Notes: generated by a model not told the origin, from the letters alone. 64,000 bases of DNA from Pseudomonas libanensis (GCF_001439685.1 NZ_JYLH01000002.1:434001-498000), one strand, 5' to 3'; positions 19,789 to 29,128 are shown, counted from the stretch's first letter. A program made the numbers and translations.

Positions 19789-21726
19789 TTAATTCCGAGC
19801 ACTGCGCCAGGCATTGATGAGTTGTTCGAAGGTAGCCTGTACCTGCTGAATCAAGGTCTCATCATCGATCTCCCCCGCCATCCACGCCCGGCTCGGCTCC
19901 TGGAAGATCGTGCGGCCTACGGCAAACCCACGGCAGGTGGTGCTCAAGCGTGCTTGCTGGAAACCATCGGCGAGGCATTCAGCGGACGCGTTCAGGCCCA
20001 GCAGCACCACGCCACGGCAGTACGGGTCGCGCTCCTGGATCAGTTCGTCGAGCTTCTTCCAATCCTCGGCCGACTGCGCCTCGATCTTCCACCAGGCCGG
20101 GTAGATACCCAGGTTGTACAGGCGCTTGAGGCTGCGATACAGCACATCAGGGTAAGTCGATGGATGATCCTTGGGCGGGATGACTTCCAGCAGCAGTTCA
20201 TGCCCGCTCACGATGGAGGCCTCGTACACCGCCTTGAGTTGCGCTTCCTGCTCCAGGCGCAGCATCGGCTCGTCATCGGGATGAAATTGCACCAGGCACT
20301 TGATGATCTGTTCCTGGGGCCAGGCAATCAGGTTGCTGCCCACCGAGCGGCCGTGTTCGAACGCCAGGGGCCGCGAGTTCTGCACTTCAACCGGGCGTGC
20401 GATCCACCAGCCGCGACCGCTGGCGGCGTTGAGGGCATCCTGGCCGAAACGTTGGTCGGCGAGCAGGCCCACGTCGGCCTCGATCCCCTGCTCGCTGAGC
20501 TTGCGCTCCACGCGTTCGATGGCCTGGATAAACAACTGCTTGATCGTGCTGATGCGCGCCGGGTCCTGGCCGCCCTTTTGCGCCAGGTCCACCAGTTGCC
20601 AGCGGTGGTCGAAGGCAAACACGAACAATTGCTTCCAGGCCTTGCGCGGCACCGTTACGCGGTGCAGGCGTTGCAGGGTCACGTCCTGGTCCGGGCGGGT
20701 AATGGGCACCGGGCTGCTGAACAGATACTCGAGCTCGGCGGGTGTCGGCATGGCCGGCGCACAGGCATGGCGCGAAACCACCAGGCCACCGCAGGCATTG
20801 GCCAACTGACTGCAACGTTCATCGCTGGCGTCATTGATCCAACCGCTGAGAAAGCCTGACATAAAGGCATCGCCGGCCCCCAGCACATTGAGCACTTCCA
20901 CGCGCACACCGGGGTAGATCGCCCCGTCCTCCAGCCGCGCAGGAATCGCGCCGTGGATGACCGTACAACCCTGGGGACCCAGCTTGACTACCAGGGTCGC
21001 AGGCGTCAGTTCGCGTACGGTGCGCAACGCGGTGAGCAGGTCTTCACTGCCACCGGCGATAAGGAATTCTTCTTCAGTGCCGACGATCAGGTCGAAACGC
21101 GGCAGGATCTTCTGCACATGCTGGCTGACATTCTGGTCGGCAACGAAACGGGTTTCACCATCGGCCTTGCCCGCCAGGCCCCACAGCACCGGGCGGTAGT
21201 CGATGTCCAGCACGCGCTTGACGTTGTGCCTGGCGGCGTAATCCAAGGCCTGGATACTGGCCTTGTACACGCCGTCGGTGGAGAAGTGCGTGCCGGTGAT
21301 CAACAGCGCTTTGCTGGAGGCAATAAAGGCCTCGCTGATGTCTTCGGCGCGCAGGGCCATGTCCGCGCAGTTTTCGCGGTAGAACACCAGAGGGAAGGTT
21401 TCACGATCCTTGAGGCCCAGCAGCACCAGGGCGGTGAGACGCTCCGGGTCGACCTTGATACCGCTGACATCGCAGCCTTCACGGGCCAGGGATTCCACCA
21501 GGAAACGGCCCATATGGTCGTCGCCCACGCGGCTCAGCATCGCTGAATTGAGACCCAGCCTGGCGGTGCCGAAGGCGATATTGGCGGAAGAACCACCAAG
21601 GTACTTGGCGAAGCTGGTCACGTCCTCAAGCCGCGCACCGACTTGCTGCGCATAGAGGTCGACGCCCAGGCGCCCGAGGCAAATCAGATCCAATTGACGC
21701 CCACTGGCAAAACGAGTCTGGCCCAT
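19789..21726 (-). CDS. iolC: Fused 5-dehydro-2-deoxygluconokinase (IolC) and DUF2090 (IolJ-like aldolase) protein
   Basis: A 645-residue two-domain enzyme. Residues 1 to about 330 are a PfkB kinase: LDLICLGRLGVDLYAQQ, LGGSSANIAFGTARLG, and the C-terminal ATP/anion-hole motif VLNVLGAGDAFMSGFLSGW. After a linker, a DUF2090 domain (VFAFDHRWQLVDLAQK onward) follows, thought to act as the 2-deoxy-5-keto-gluconate-6-phosphate aldolase. This fusion is common in proteobacteria. First gene of the operon, divergent from iolR across a gap with two palindromes. The ATG at 21726 was chosen because the frame upstream lacks a ribosome site and crosses the operator region. Confidence 0.93.
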   Translation of the reverse strand: MGQTRFASGRQLDLICLGRLGVDLYAQQVGARLEDVTSFAKYLGGSSANIAFGTARLGLNSAMLSRVGDDHMGRFLVESLAREGCDVSGIKVDPERLTALVLLGLKDRETFPLVFYRENCADMALRAEDISEAFIASSKALLITGTHFSTDGVYKASIQALDYAARHNVKRVLDIDYRPVLWGLAGKADGETRFVADQNVSQHVQKILPRFDLIVGTEEEFLIAGGSEDLLTALRTVRELTPATLVVKLGPQGCTVIHGAIPARLEDGAIYPGVRVEVLNVLGAGDAFMSGFLSGWINDASDERCSQLANACGGLVVSRHACAPAMPTPAELEYLFSSPVPITRPDQDVTLQRLHRVTVPRKAWKQLFVFAFDHRWQLVDLAQKGGQDPARISTIKQLFIQAIERVERKLSEQGIEADVGLLADQRFGQDALNAASGRGWWIARPVEVQNSRPLAFEHGRSVGSNLIAWPQEQIIKCLVQFHPDDEPMLRLEQEAQLKAVYEASIVSGHELLLEVIPPKDHPSTYPDVLYRSLKRLYNLGIYPAWWKIEAQSAEDWKKLDELIQERDPYCRGVVLLGLNASAECLADGFQQARLSTTCRGFAVGRTIFQEPSRAWMAGEIDDETLIQQVQATFEQLINAWRSARN

Positions 21727-21849
21727 GCTGGCTCCTGTTATTTTTATCAGCCTGCGTTGTGCCGCCGTGGCGACGGCAAACGCTCTTGGTGGGAGCAGAC
21801 TAGAACGTCCAGCGGCGGCAATCAATATTTATTCCATAATTATTTTTAG

Positions 21850-21865
21850 TGGAATATTTTTTCCA
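21850..21865. promoter_or_regulatory. Putative IolR operator (iolC-iolR side)
   Basis: TGGAATATTTTTTCCA has the same TGGAA-N6-TTCCA layout as 12853-12868. A further TTCCA at 21832-21836 pairs with the TGGAA half at longer spacing, so two overlapping sites may exist. The site lies between the divergent iolC and iolR starts. Binding by IolR is inferred. Confidence 0.5.
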
Positions 21866-22010
21866 ATACGTCAGCATAGCGGCACGCCAGCGCCCGTGCA
21901 TCGTTTCAGCAGGCCACGCGGGCCGTGATGCCGAGGTATTTTTTTGCGCCTACCCTGTAGACTTGCGCCACCCATCAGCGCATCAGACGAACACGCCAGA
22001 AGGATTGCCC

Positions 22011-22919
22011 ATGTCCCGCACCGATCCCGAGACCACCCTGGAAGAAACTGTCGCCAGCCCTCCGATCAATGCCGAACGCCTGTTGCAGCTGATCACCGAC
22101 GAATACGAGAGCCTGCCGCGCCAGCTCAAGCGCATCGCCAGCTACATGAGCCAGCAGAGCGACCGGATCATGGTCGACCGCATCAGCGACATTGCCCGCG
22201 AATGCGAAGTGCACCCCTCGGCCATCGTGCGGTTCTCCCAGCGTTTCGGCTTCAGCGGGTTCAGCGAGATGCAGGCGCTGTTTCGCGAGGCGTATACCCA
22301 CAAGACCACGCCGGTGCAGAACTACCAGCAGCGCATCCGCAGCATGATCGCCAACAAATCGCAGAAGGCCAGCGGCGGCGACCTGGCGCGCGAATGCGTC
22401 AACGCGACCCTCTCCGGCATCGAGCGCCTGGGCCTGGAGCTGGACGATACTGCCTTCGAAAAAGCCGTGGACCTGGTGGTCAATGCCGACAACATCTACG
22501 TGGTCGGCGTGCGTCGCTCCTTTGCGGTGGCCGACTACCTGGTCTACAACCTGCAGCACACCAACAAGCGCATCCACCTGATCTCTGGCCTGGGCGGCAG
22601 TTATCGCGAGCAGATGCGCAGTGTGCGCGCCAACGACCTGGTGATTGCGATCAGCTTTACGCCCTACGGCAAGGAAACCCAGCACTGCCTGCGCATCGCC
22701 CAGCATCATCAGGCCAAGACCCTGATCATCACCGACAGCAACCTGTCACCGCTGGCCAAGCGCGCGAATGCGGTGCTGTTGGTCAATGAAGGTTCGTCGT
22801 TTGCTTTCCGCTCGCTGAGCGCCACCTTGTGCTTGTGCCAGGCGCTGTTTATTGCGGTGGCGTATCGGTTGGAATTGAAGGTGGATGAGATTCATGAGCA
22901 GGTCGGGTTCGACGACTGA
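22011..22919 (+). CDS. iolR: RpiR family transcriptional regulator of inositol catabolism
   Basis: A 302-residue protein. The N-terminal HTH_6 domain (about residues 25-100) contains PRQLKRIASYMSQQSDRIMV and VHPSAIVRFSQRFGFSGFSE. The C-terminal SIS phosphosugar-binding domain (about 140-280) has NIYVVGVRRSFAVADYLVY and IAISFTPYGKETQ. RpiR regulators of iol operons repress until an inositol-derived phosphosugar binds the SIS domain. It is divergent from the iolC fusion gene with the palindromes between them. Confidence 0.9.
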   Translation: MSRTDPETTLEETVASPPINAERLLQLITDEYESLPRQLKRIASYMSQQSDRIMVDRISDIARECEVHPSAIVRFSQRFGFSGFSEMQALFREAYTHKTTPVQNYQQRIRSMIANKSQKASGGDLARECVNATLSGIERLGLELDDTAFEKAVDLVVNADNIYVVGVRRSFAVADYLVYNLQHTNKRIHLISGLGGSYREQMRSVRANDLVIAISFTPYGKETQHCLRIAQHHQAKTLIITDSNLSPLAKRANAVLLVNEGSSFAFRSLSATLCLCQALFIAVAYRLELKVDEIHEQVGFDD

Positions 22920-22926
22920 CGCGCTC

Positions 22927-24357
22927 CTACAGTAATTGCGCCAGGGCCCGGCCGTGGAAGCGGATCTGCGCGAGGGTCAACGCGGTGTAGCCGATAATCA
23001 CGGCGGGCGGCAACGTCACATCGACGCAAAACTTGCCCAACGGTTGCAAGCTCAGCCCGGCGTTGGCGGCGCGGTCGCAGAAGTCCGCCTCTTGCACACC
23101 GGCCGGCAACCACAGCACGAAATGCAGCCCGGCCTGCTGGCCACTGACCGTGACGCCCTCCGGCAGGCAGGCGAGCAAGGCATCCCGCCGCGCCTGATAC
23201 GCCTGGCGCGAAGCCCGCAGGTGCCGCACGAAGGCACCGCTGCCAAGAAGTTCCACCAAGCCCAACTGATCGGTTGCGCCCACTGAATGCCCGGTCAGTT
23301 GCAAGGTGCGCAGCAGTGCCGGGCGCAGGACCTTGGGCACCACCATGAAGCCGACCCGCAAGCCGGGAAACAGGTTTTTGTTGAAGCTGCCGCAATAGAG
23401 CACGCGGTCGTTCGAATCCAGGGACTTGAGCGCTGCCAGGGGTGCGCTGTTGTAGTTGTACTCGCTGTCGTAGTCATCCTCCACCACCCAGGCATTCGCC
23501 CGGCTCGCCCAGTCCAACAGTGCCAGGCGACGTGACACCGACAGGGTCACGCCCAGCGGCGCCTGGTGCGCGGGACTGACATAAGCCAGCCGTGCGTGCT
23601 CGGGGAGCTGGTCGGTATCGAGCCCTTCGGTGGTGACCGCGATCGCCTGGACCCGCGCCCCCGCGAGGCCGAACAGACGCCGCGCCGGTGTGTAGCCGGG
23701 GTCTTCGACGCAGGCGGTGTCGCCTGGCTGGAGCAGCGTGCGCGCAATCAGGTCAAGGCCATGGCGAATGCCCGTGGTGACGATCACTTCATCTGCCTCG
23801 CACTGCATGCCGCGATAGCGGCGCAGGTAATCGGCGATCAGTTCGCGCAAGGCCGGCAACCCGCCGGGGTGTGCAGCCTCCAGCACACCGGGGCCTGCCG
23901 CCAGCAACCCGCGGGAGAGACAGCGCGCCCAGGTTTTCAGGTCGAACAGGCTGGCATCCGGGCGTCGGGCGACAAAGGGCACGTGGCTCTGCACGCCGGC
24001 GTGAGGTAAGTCGGGCTCAACCGGTCGGCGCAAGTTTTGCTTGGCCACCGGGGCGGCGATGAACTGCTCCGGAATCACCGCACAGACCCGCGTGCCGGAG
24101 CCGGCCACACGCTGCACATAGCCTTCGCTGTGCAAACGGTCAAAAGCGGCCTCAAGGGTGCCACGTGAGACCTGCCAGCGCTCGGCCAGGCTGCGGGTCG
24201 ACGGCAAACGACTGCCTGCAGGCAACTGTCGAGCCAGGATCGCCTCGCGCAACGCCTCGTAGGCGCCCTGCTGCTTGCCTGTATCCAGCGTATCGGGGCG
24301 CGGCAGGTCAAGGTTGGAGGCAGCTTTTCCGCGGCTCATAGTGGTCCAGTCATCCAT
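22927..24357 (-). CDS. MocR-type regulator (GntR HTH fused to class I aminotransferase fold)
   Basis: A 476-residue regulator. The N-terminal winged helix (about 30-95: PAGSRLPSTRSLAERWQVSR) is joined to a PLP-binding fold-type-I domain with TGIRHGLDLIARTLL, VEDPGYTPAR, VVEDDYDSEYNY and the PLP-lysine region YCGSFNKNLFPGLR. It is divergent from a Bcr/CflA exporter, which it probably controls. The start is either 24357 or 24339 (MSRGKAA). AGTGGTCC direct repeats (24340 and 24364) would lie wholly upstream if the shorter form is right. Confidence 0.87.
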   Translation of the reverse strand: MDDWTTMSRGKAASNLDLPRPDTLDTGKQQGAYEALREAILARQLPAGSRLPSTRSLAERWQVSRGTLEAAFDRLHSEGYVQRVAGSGTRVCAVIPEQFIAAPVAKQNLRRPVEPDLPHAGVQSHVPFVARRPDASLFDLKTWARCLSRGLLAAGPGVLEAAHPGGLPALRELIADYLRRYRGMQCEADEVIVTTGIRHGLDLIARTLLQPGDTACVEDPGYTPARRLFGLAGARVQAIAVTTEGLDTDQLPEHARLAYVSPAHQAPLGVTLSVSRRLALLDWASRANAWVVEDDYDSEYNYNSAPLAALKSLDSNDRVLYCGSFNKNLFPGLRVGFMVVPKVLRPALLRTLQLTGHSVGATDQLGLVELLGSGAFVRHLRASRQAYQARRDALLACLPEGVTVSGQQAGLHFVLWLPAGVQEADFCDRAANAGLSLQPLGKFCVDVTLPPAVIIGYTALTLAQIRFHGRALAQLL

Positions 24358-24371
24358 GGCATAAGTGGTCC
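24340..24371. promoter_or_regulatory. Direct repeat AGTGGTCC, possible MocR operator
   Basis: AGTGGTCC occurs at 24340-24347 and again at 24364-24371, 24 bases apart, between the MocR gene and the divergent exporter. MocR proteins generally bind spaced direct repeats. The first copy overlaps the longer possible coding start of the regulator. Confidence 0.4.
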
Positions 24372-24432
24372 TGAGGATTAAACCACAAAGTCGCTAGAGT
24401 CCTGGCTCTACTCATTGCGAAGAAACCCGCCC

Positions 24433-25668
24433 ATGACTCAACGCCTTCTCGCTCCCTGGTTCTGGCTGACGTTGCTGACGGTCCTGGTGGGCCTGCCGCG
24501 CCTCACCCTGGATTTGCATTTGCCCGCCCTGCCCGCCATGGCCGACTACTTCCACACCCCGGACAGCCAGTTGCAACTGGTCCTGACCTTGTACACCCTC
24601 GGCTCGGCGATTTCCCTGCTGGTCAGCGGCCCGCTCACCGACCGCTTCGGCCGACGCCCGGTGCTGTTGGCCGGTTTGACGCTGTATGTGCTGGCGACCG
24701 TGACCTGCGCCCTGGCCGATAGCCTCGGCGTGCTGGTCATTGCGCGGCTGTTCCAGGCGCTCGGCGGGTGCTGCACCACGGTGATCGGCCGAGTGATCGT
24801 GCGCGATTATTTTGACCGCGATGAGCAGGCGCGCCTGCTGGGGTTGATCTCCATGGCGATGGCCGTATCGCCCATGGCCGCGCCGGTGCTCGGCAGCCTG
24901 TTATTGCCGCTCTTGGGTTGGCGTGGCTTGTTTGTATTGCTCGGGGTGATCGGCTGCGTGCTCTGCGTAATCGTCCAACGCCGCCTGCCTGAAACCCGCC
25001 CGCCGCAAGTGGCCGCCGCACCGCCCAGCCACTTGCTGCGCACCTACAGCCAACTGCTGCGCGACCGCTACTTCCTGCGTTATGCCTTGGCGATCGGCTG
25101 CGCGTACAGCACGTATTTTCCGTTTATCAGCGAGTCTTCGGCATTGCTGCAACGGGGCTTTGATTTGTCGCCGAGCGCCTACGCCCTAGTGTTTGCCGCG
25201 ACAATCAGCGGCTATATGCTCGGCGCCAACCTGTTCCGGCGCCTGGTGCAGCGGTTCGGGGCCGACCGCCTGATCAGCGTCGCCATCGGCTTGAATGTGC
25301 TGGGCAGCATCTTGCTCGCGCTAGCCACGGCACTGCTGCCACAGGCGTGGCTGGCCATCGTGGTGCCGATGGTGGTGATCATGGTCTCGGTGGGCCTGAC
25401 GATGCCTGCTTGCCAGCTGTCTGTGTTGCAGCCGTATGGGGCGATTGCCGGCACGGCGTCGGGGCTGTTCTTTTTTATCCAGATGTTTGTCACGGCGCTG
25501 AGCAGTTGGGTCACCGGATTGCTGTCGGACGGCACTTCCCACCCCCTGGTGATCATGACCTCGCTTGCCAGTGCATTACTGGTTACAAGCTGGCTGATCC
25601 TGCGCAGAACGCAAAGTGGGAGGGAACCAAGTCCCTCCCACTCTTCACCGAGCCAGGCTCGGGTTTAG
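24433..25668 (+). CDS. Bcr/CflA-type MFS drug exporter
   Basis: A 411-residue major facilitator with 12 predicted membrane segments. The motif after helix 2 (SGPLTDRFGRRPVLLAGL) and LDLHLPALPAMADYF in helix 1 are typical of the DHA1 Bcr/CflA group. Start at 24433, the ATG after AGAAACCCGCCC. The last 15-20 residues (GREPSPSHSSPSQARV) are encoded by a REP-like hairpin (25615-25642) and are probably a recent C-terminal extension. Likely controlled by the divergent MocR protein. Substrate unknown. Confidence 0.88.
   Translation: MTQRLLAPWFWLTLLTVLVGLPRLTLDLHLPALPAMADYFHTPDSQLQLVLTLYTLGSAISLLVSGPLTDRFGRRPVLLAGLTLYVLATVTCALADSLGVLVIARLFQALGGCCTTVIGRVIVRDYFDRDEQARLLGLISMAMAVSPMAAPVLGSLLLPLLGWRGLFVLLGVIGCVLCVIVQRRLPETRPPQVAAAPPSHLLRTYSQLLRDRYFLRYALAIGCAYSTYFPFISESSALLQRGFDLSPSAYALVFAATISGYMLGANLFRRLVQRFGADRLISVAIGLNVLGSILLALATALLPQAWLAIVVPMVVIMVSVGLTMPACQLSVLQPYGAIAGTASGLFFFIQMFVTALSSWVTGLLSDGTSHPLVIMTSLASALLVTSWLILRRTQSGREPSPSHSSPSQARV
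25615..25642. terminator. Hairpin inside the end of the exporter gene
   Basis: AGTGGGAGGGA (25615-25625) pairs perfectly with TCCCTCCCACT (25632-25642). It lies within the last codons of the exporter gene and just past the stop of the 24-residue convergent gene, so it could serve both strands as a transcript end. It resembles a degenerate REP. Confidence 0.55.
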
Positions 25669-25739
25669 TGCATAAAGATCGCGATCAGGATGATCAGCGG
25701 AATCGGCACGCCGAGGAACCACAGCAGTAATGAGCGCAT
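25665..25739 (-). CDS. Very small hydrophobic protein, 24 residues
   Basis: The product MRSLLLWFLGVPIPLIILIA continues with IFMH: a single membrane helix with a Pro-containing centre and no other domain. The ATG at 25739 has AAGGAG 6 bases upstream; an ATG one codon earlier sits too close to it. The stop overlaps the end of the convergent exporter gene by four bases. I recall similar short peptides as unnamed genes in other pseudomonads. Function unknown; it is followed by the hairpin at 25615-25642. Confidence 0.65.
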   Translation of the reverse strand: MRSLLLWFLGVPIPLIILIAIFMH

Positions 25740-25769
25740 CATATTCTCCTTAAGTGAACGGGCCTTGAA

Positions 25770-26675
25770 TTAACGAACGTAGTTTTCGGTTTCGACATAC
25801 ACCACGGCATCCCGGCGGCGACCGCCGAAGGTAGCGGCGAAACTGGCGAAGAACGCACCGATCAACAGCGCCACGAAGGTCCACAGCGAGGTATAGGCAG
25901 CGACTTTCGCAGCGGTATCAGCGGCTTGCTTGGCCTTGAGCTTGGCGTCTTCGATGGCTTTACGGGCATCGCCGTAGACTTTGTCGATACGCGCTTCGGC
26001 ATCGGCCTGGCTGAGGTTGGTGCGCTGGCTGATCAACTGGGCCAGGTAGGCACGGTCTTCGGCGGCCAGTTGGCCGTCGTTGCTCAGGGTGCGGGCAAAA
26101 ATGCGGCCGACCACCGCGTGGGCGGCGTCATCGCTGACTGCGGCTGGGCGGTCATCGCGGAACAGGCTGTCGACGTAGTAGCCGAAGTCACCGCTGTCGG
26201 CACCCTGTGCTGCGCTGCCGGCCGCTTGGGTCATGCCACTGGCGGCGCCAGACGCGACACTGGCACCGACTTGCACGCCGCCGCTGACGACGCTGCTGAC
26301 GGAACCGACCACCAACATCGCGGTGATCAGTGTCGCCACTGCCCAGGCCAGGAAGCCATGGGCGGTGTCGCGGAAGTACACCTCATCGCCATGCATATTG
26401 GCCCACTTCACCCGCAACCGACCGGCGATATAGCCGCCCAGGCCCGACGCAACGATCTGGGTAAAGGCCAGCCAGACAATCGTGGAAATTCCCAGGCCCT
26501 TGGCACTGATGCCACTGTCGGCCCACGGCGACACCGCCGAAAAGCCCAAGCCGAAGCCCAGCAGCACCAGTATTAATGACAAGGCAGCCGCCGCAGCGGC
26601 GCCGGCGAAGATCGCCCCCCAGGAAACCCCGGAGAGCGTGCTTGACTCTTGCAGCGTGGATGAGGATGTAATCAT
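25770..26675 (-). CDS. Conserved membrane protein, 301 residues
   Basis: Membrane segments are predicted at about residues 20-45, 62-85, 110-135 and 262-285. The Ala/Gly-rich first helix is SWGAIFAGAAAAAALSLILV. A long cytoplasmic or periplasmic middle has SQRTNLSQADAEARIDKVYG and a Lys/Ala helix. Start at 26675 (MITSSSTLQESSTL), with GGAG 10 bases upstream. It resembles widespread uncharacterised Pseudomonas/Rhizobium proteins with a PhnA-like coiled segment, but I cannot name the family. It lies 30 bases upstream of the 24-residue gene and may share its transcript. Confidence 0.7.
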   Translation of the reverse strand: MITSSSTLQESSTLSGVSWGAIFAGAAAAAALSLILVLLGFGLGFSAVSPWADSGISAKGLGISTIVWLAFTQIVASGLGGYIAGRLRVKWANMHGDEVYFRDTAHGFLAWAVATLITAMLVVGSVSSVVSGGVQVGASVASGAASGMTQAAGSAAQGADSGDFGYYVDSLFRDDRPAAVSDDAAHAVVGRIFARTLSNDGQLAAEDRAYLAQLISQRTNLSQADAEARIDKVYGDARKAIEDAKLKAKQAADTAAKVAAYTSLWTFVALLIGAFFASFAATFGGRRRDAVVYVETENYVR

Positions 26676-27002
26676 TGTTGTTTTGCTCCAGGCATGAAAA
26701 ATGGTGTTACAAGTCTCAAAAGGGACAGTGCAGGCACCATGCCAGGCGCGTACAAAATTAAAGTCCTTATATTTCAGAAGCTTAGGAAATTTGAACTTAT
26801 CCAACCCATGCAAGTTGCAAGAACTGTCTGCTGCAGGCGGGCGTTATGCATTCCCTGTGGGAGGGGGCTTGCTCCCACACTGGGTCGTGCCAGCCATGAA
26901 TAGATGGCATTTCTACCTAGATGAAGTTTTATTTAGGAAACATTCAGCAACTTCTTGGCAAAATACCCGCACTTCTAGTGTGAACGCTCACCAGGTAATC
27001 CT
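26676..27002. other. Intergenic region with REP and two-component promoter
   Basis: Gap of 327 bp between divergent genes. It contains a single REP (26857-26878) and an AT-rich stretch (about 26900-26950) directly upstream of the response-regulator gene. No operator was identified. Confidence 0.5.
26857..26878. repeat. Single REP hairpin
   Basis: Same collapsed form as the REP at 8880-8901 (GTGGGAGGGGGCTTGCTCCC then AC), here between divergent genes. Confidence 0.85.
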
Positions 27003-27686
27003 ATGACCCGCATTTTGACCATCGAGGATGACGCCGTAACGGCCCGCGAGATTGTCGCCGAGCTGAGTAGCCATGGACTGGATGTAGATTGGGTGGACAA
27101 CGGCCGCGAAGGCCTGGTCCGTGCCGTCAGTGGTGATTACGACCTGATCACCCTCGACCGCATGTTGCCCGAACTGGATGGCCTGGCCATCGTCACCACC
27201 TTGCGCACCATCGGGGTGTCGACGCCGATCCTGATGATCAGCGCGCTCTCCGATGTCGACGAGCGCGTACGCGGCCTGCGTGCCGGGGGCGATGACTACC
27301 TGACCAAGCCGTTCGCCTCCGACGAAATGGCCGCCCGCGTCGAAGTGCTGCTGCGGCGCAAAAGCACGGTCAAGGAATTCGAGACCGCCCTGCGCGTGGC
27401 CGACCTGGAACTGAACCTGATCAGCCGCGAAGCCAGTCGTGCCGAGCAGCCGCTGACCCTGTTGCCTACCGAATACAAACTGCTGGAATTCCTGATGCGC
27501 AACACCGGGCAGATTCTCTCGCGGATGATGATCTTCGAAGAAGTCTGGGGTTATCACTTCGACCCAGGCACCAACCTGATCGATGTGCATATCGGTCGCC
27601 TGCGCAAGAAAATCGACCCTCCGGGCCTTACGCCGTTGATCCGCACGGTACGAGGTTCCGGTTATGTCATTGCTGAACCCCTCTAA
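27003..27686 (+). CDS. OmpR/PhoB-family response regulator
   Basis: A 227-residue regulator. The receiver domain (1-115) has acidic ILTIEDDA, the phosphoacceptor Asp52 in LITLDRMLPELDG, and Lys102 in DDYLTKPF. The winged-helix DNA-binding domain (about 130-225) ends RKKIDPPGLTPLIRTVRGSGY. The gene overlaps the following kinase gene by 23 bases, so the pair is cotranscribed and translationally coupled. Signal and target genes are unknown; the neighbouring L,D-transpeptidase genes are possible but unproven targets. Confidence 0.93.
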   Translation: MTRILTIEDDAVTAREIVAELSSHGLDVDWVDNGREGLVRAVSGDYDLITLDRMLPELDGLAIVTTLRTIGVSTPILMISALSDVDERVRGLRAGGDDYLTKPFASDEMAARVEVLLRRKSTVKEFETALRVADLELNLISREASRAEQPLTLLPTEYKLLEFLMRNTGQILSRMMIFEEVWGYHFDPGTNLIDVHIGRLRKKIDPPGLTPLIRTVRGSGYVIAEPL

Positions 27687-29055
27687 GGGCTGGCGCTCAT
27701 CCAGCAGCCGCTTGCTGGCGCTGTACAGTTCGTTGTTCGTGGCCTGGAGCTGCATCCTCATGGGGGTGCTGTACTACGAGGTATCAGGTTACCTGGGCGA
27801 TTTGTCGCGCCACTCCCTGCTGCAGCGCCAGCATTTATTCCAGCGCTTCGACGGCGAAGAACTGGTGGAAGCCTTGACCACCAGCATGACCTTCGACATG
27901 AAGGGCGTGGACGCCTATGGCCTGTTCGATGAGCAATTTCGCCCCCTGAGCGGGCCGATCCGTACGGTGCCGGCCGACCTGCCTTTGGATGGCAAGATCC
28001 ACGCGCTGGCCAACTGCGTCGAATCCGACGACCCGAAACTGCCCAAGGACAGTTGCGACGCCGTGGCCACCCGCACCGGCGACGGGCGCTGGCTGGTGCT
28101 GGTGCGCGCCAACGGCTCGTTGTTCGGCGTGACCCGGATCATCTGGCACGCCTTGCTGTGGGCGCTGTCGTTGACCATCATTCCCGGCGCTGCCGGCTGG
28201 CACCTGCTGCGCCGTCGCCCGCTGCGGCGGATTCGCGGGATCCAGGCCAGCGCCGAAGCCATCGTCGCCGGCGACCTGACGCACCGCTTGCCGCTGTCCA
28301 ACCGCCGTGACGAGTTGGACATGCTCGCCGCCATCGTCAACGCCATGCTAGATCGCATCGAGAAGCTGATGAACGAGGTCAAGGGCGTGTGCGACGCCAT
28401 CGCCCACGACCTGCGTACCCCGCTCACACGCCTGCGCGCACAGCTTTACCGCATCAAGCAGCAAGCCGAGGAAGACTCCGCCCACGCGGTAAAACTCGAT
28501 GATGCGATAGCCGAAACCGACACATTGATGGCGCGCTTTCGCGGGCTGCTGCGCATTTCCGAACTGGAGGACCACCAGCGCCGCTCGGGCTTCCTGGTAC
28601 TGGACCCGCTGCCGCTGCTGCGCGAATTGCACGACTTCTACCTGCCCCTGGCCGAAGAAGGTGAAATGGAGTTGGTGTTGCAGGCGCCCGAATCACTGCC
28701 GTGGATCACCGGCGACCGCGCGCTGTTGTTCGAAGCCTTGGCCAACCTGTTGAGCAACTCGATCAAGTTCACTCCGCCCAATGGCAAGGTGATCCTGCGG
28801 GCGGTCAACGATATGGGCAGCACCCGTATCGAAGTGCTCGATTCAGGGCCCGGGATTCCGGCGGCCGAACGCGCTTCGGTGTTCCAGCGCTTTTATCGGG
28901 TGGATGAAAGCGATCAGCACGGCGGTTTTGGCTTGGGGTTGTCGATTGTGGCGGCGATCATCAACTTGCACGGTTTCAAGCTCGACGTCGGCACCAGCGA
29001 ACTGGGCGGCGCCCGGCTTGTACTGGAGTGCCGCCAGCAGTTGATACCTGACTAG
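27664..29055 (+). CDS. Sensor histidine kinase
   Basis: A 463-residue inner-membrane kinase. Helices at about 17-38 and 158-178 flank a periplasmic sensor segment of about 120 residues. A HAMP linker follows (RPLRRIRGIQASAEAI), then the H-box DAIAHDLRTPLTRLR. The N-box is ALLFEALANLLSNSIKFTP, with G1 LDSGPGIP and G2 FGLGLSIV. It partners the response regulator whose end it overlaps. The sensor segment matches no ligand domain I can name. Confidence 0.93.
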   Translation: MSLLNPSKGWRSSSSRLLALYSSLFVAWSCILMGVLYYEVSGYLGDLSRHSLLQRQHLFQRFDGEELVEALTTSMTFDMKGVDAYGLFDEQFRPLSGPIRTVPADLPLDGKIHALANCVESDDPKLPKDSCDAVATRTGDGRWLVLVRANGSLFGVTRIIWHALLWALSLTIIPGAAGWHLLRRRPLRRIRGIQASAEAIVAGDLTHRLPLSNRRDELDMLAAIVNAMLDRIEKLMNEVKGVCDAIAHDLRTPLTRLRAQLYRIKQQAEEDSAHAVKLDDAIAETDTLMARFRGLLRISELEDHQRRSGFLVLDPLPLLRELHDFYLPLAEEGEMELVLQAPESLPWITGDRALLFEALANLLSNSIKFTPPNGKVILRAVNDMGSTRIEVLDSGPGIPAAERASVFQRFYRVDESDQHGGFGLGLSIVAAIINLHGFKLDVGTSELGGARLVLECRQQLIPD

Positions 29056-29080
29056 GTCGTCGGGGCACAGAAAACCAAAT

Positions 29081-29106
29081 GTGGGAGGGAGCGAGCCCGC
29101 TCCCAC
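29081..29106. repeat. Single REP hairpin
   Basis: GTGGGAGGGAGCGAGCCCGC then TCCCAC, between the convergent kinase and L,D-transpeptidase genes. Confidence 0.8.
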
Positions 29107-29128
29107 CTGGGTACCCAGCCATTGAGCG

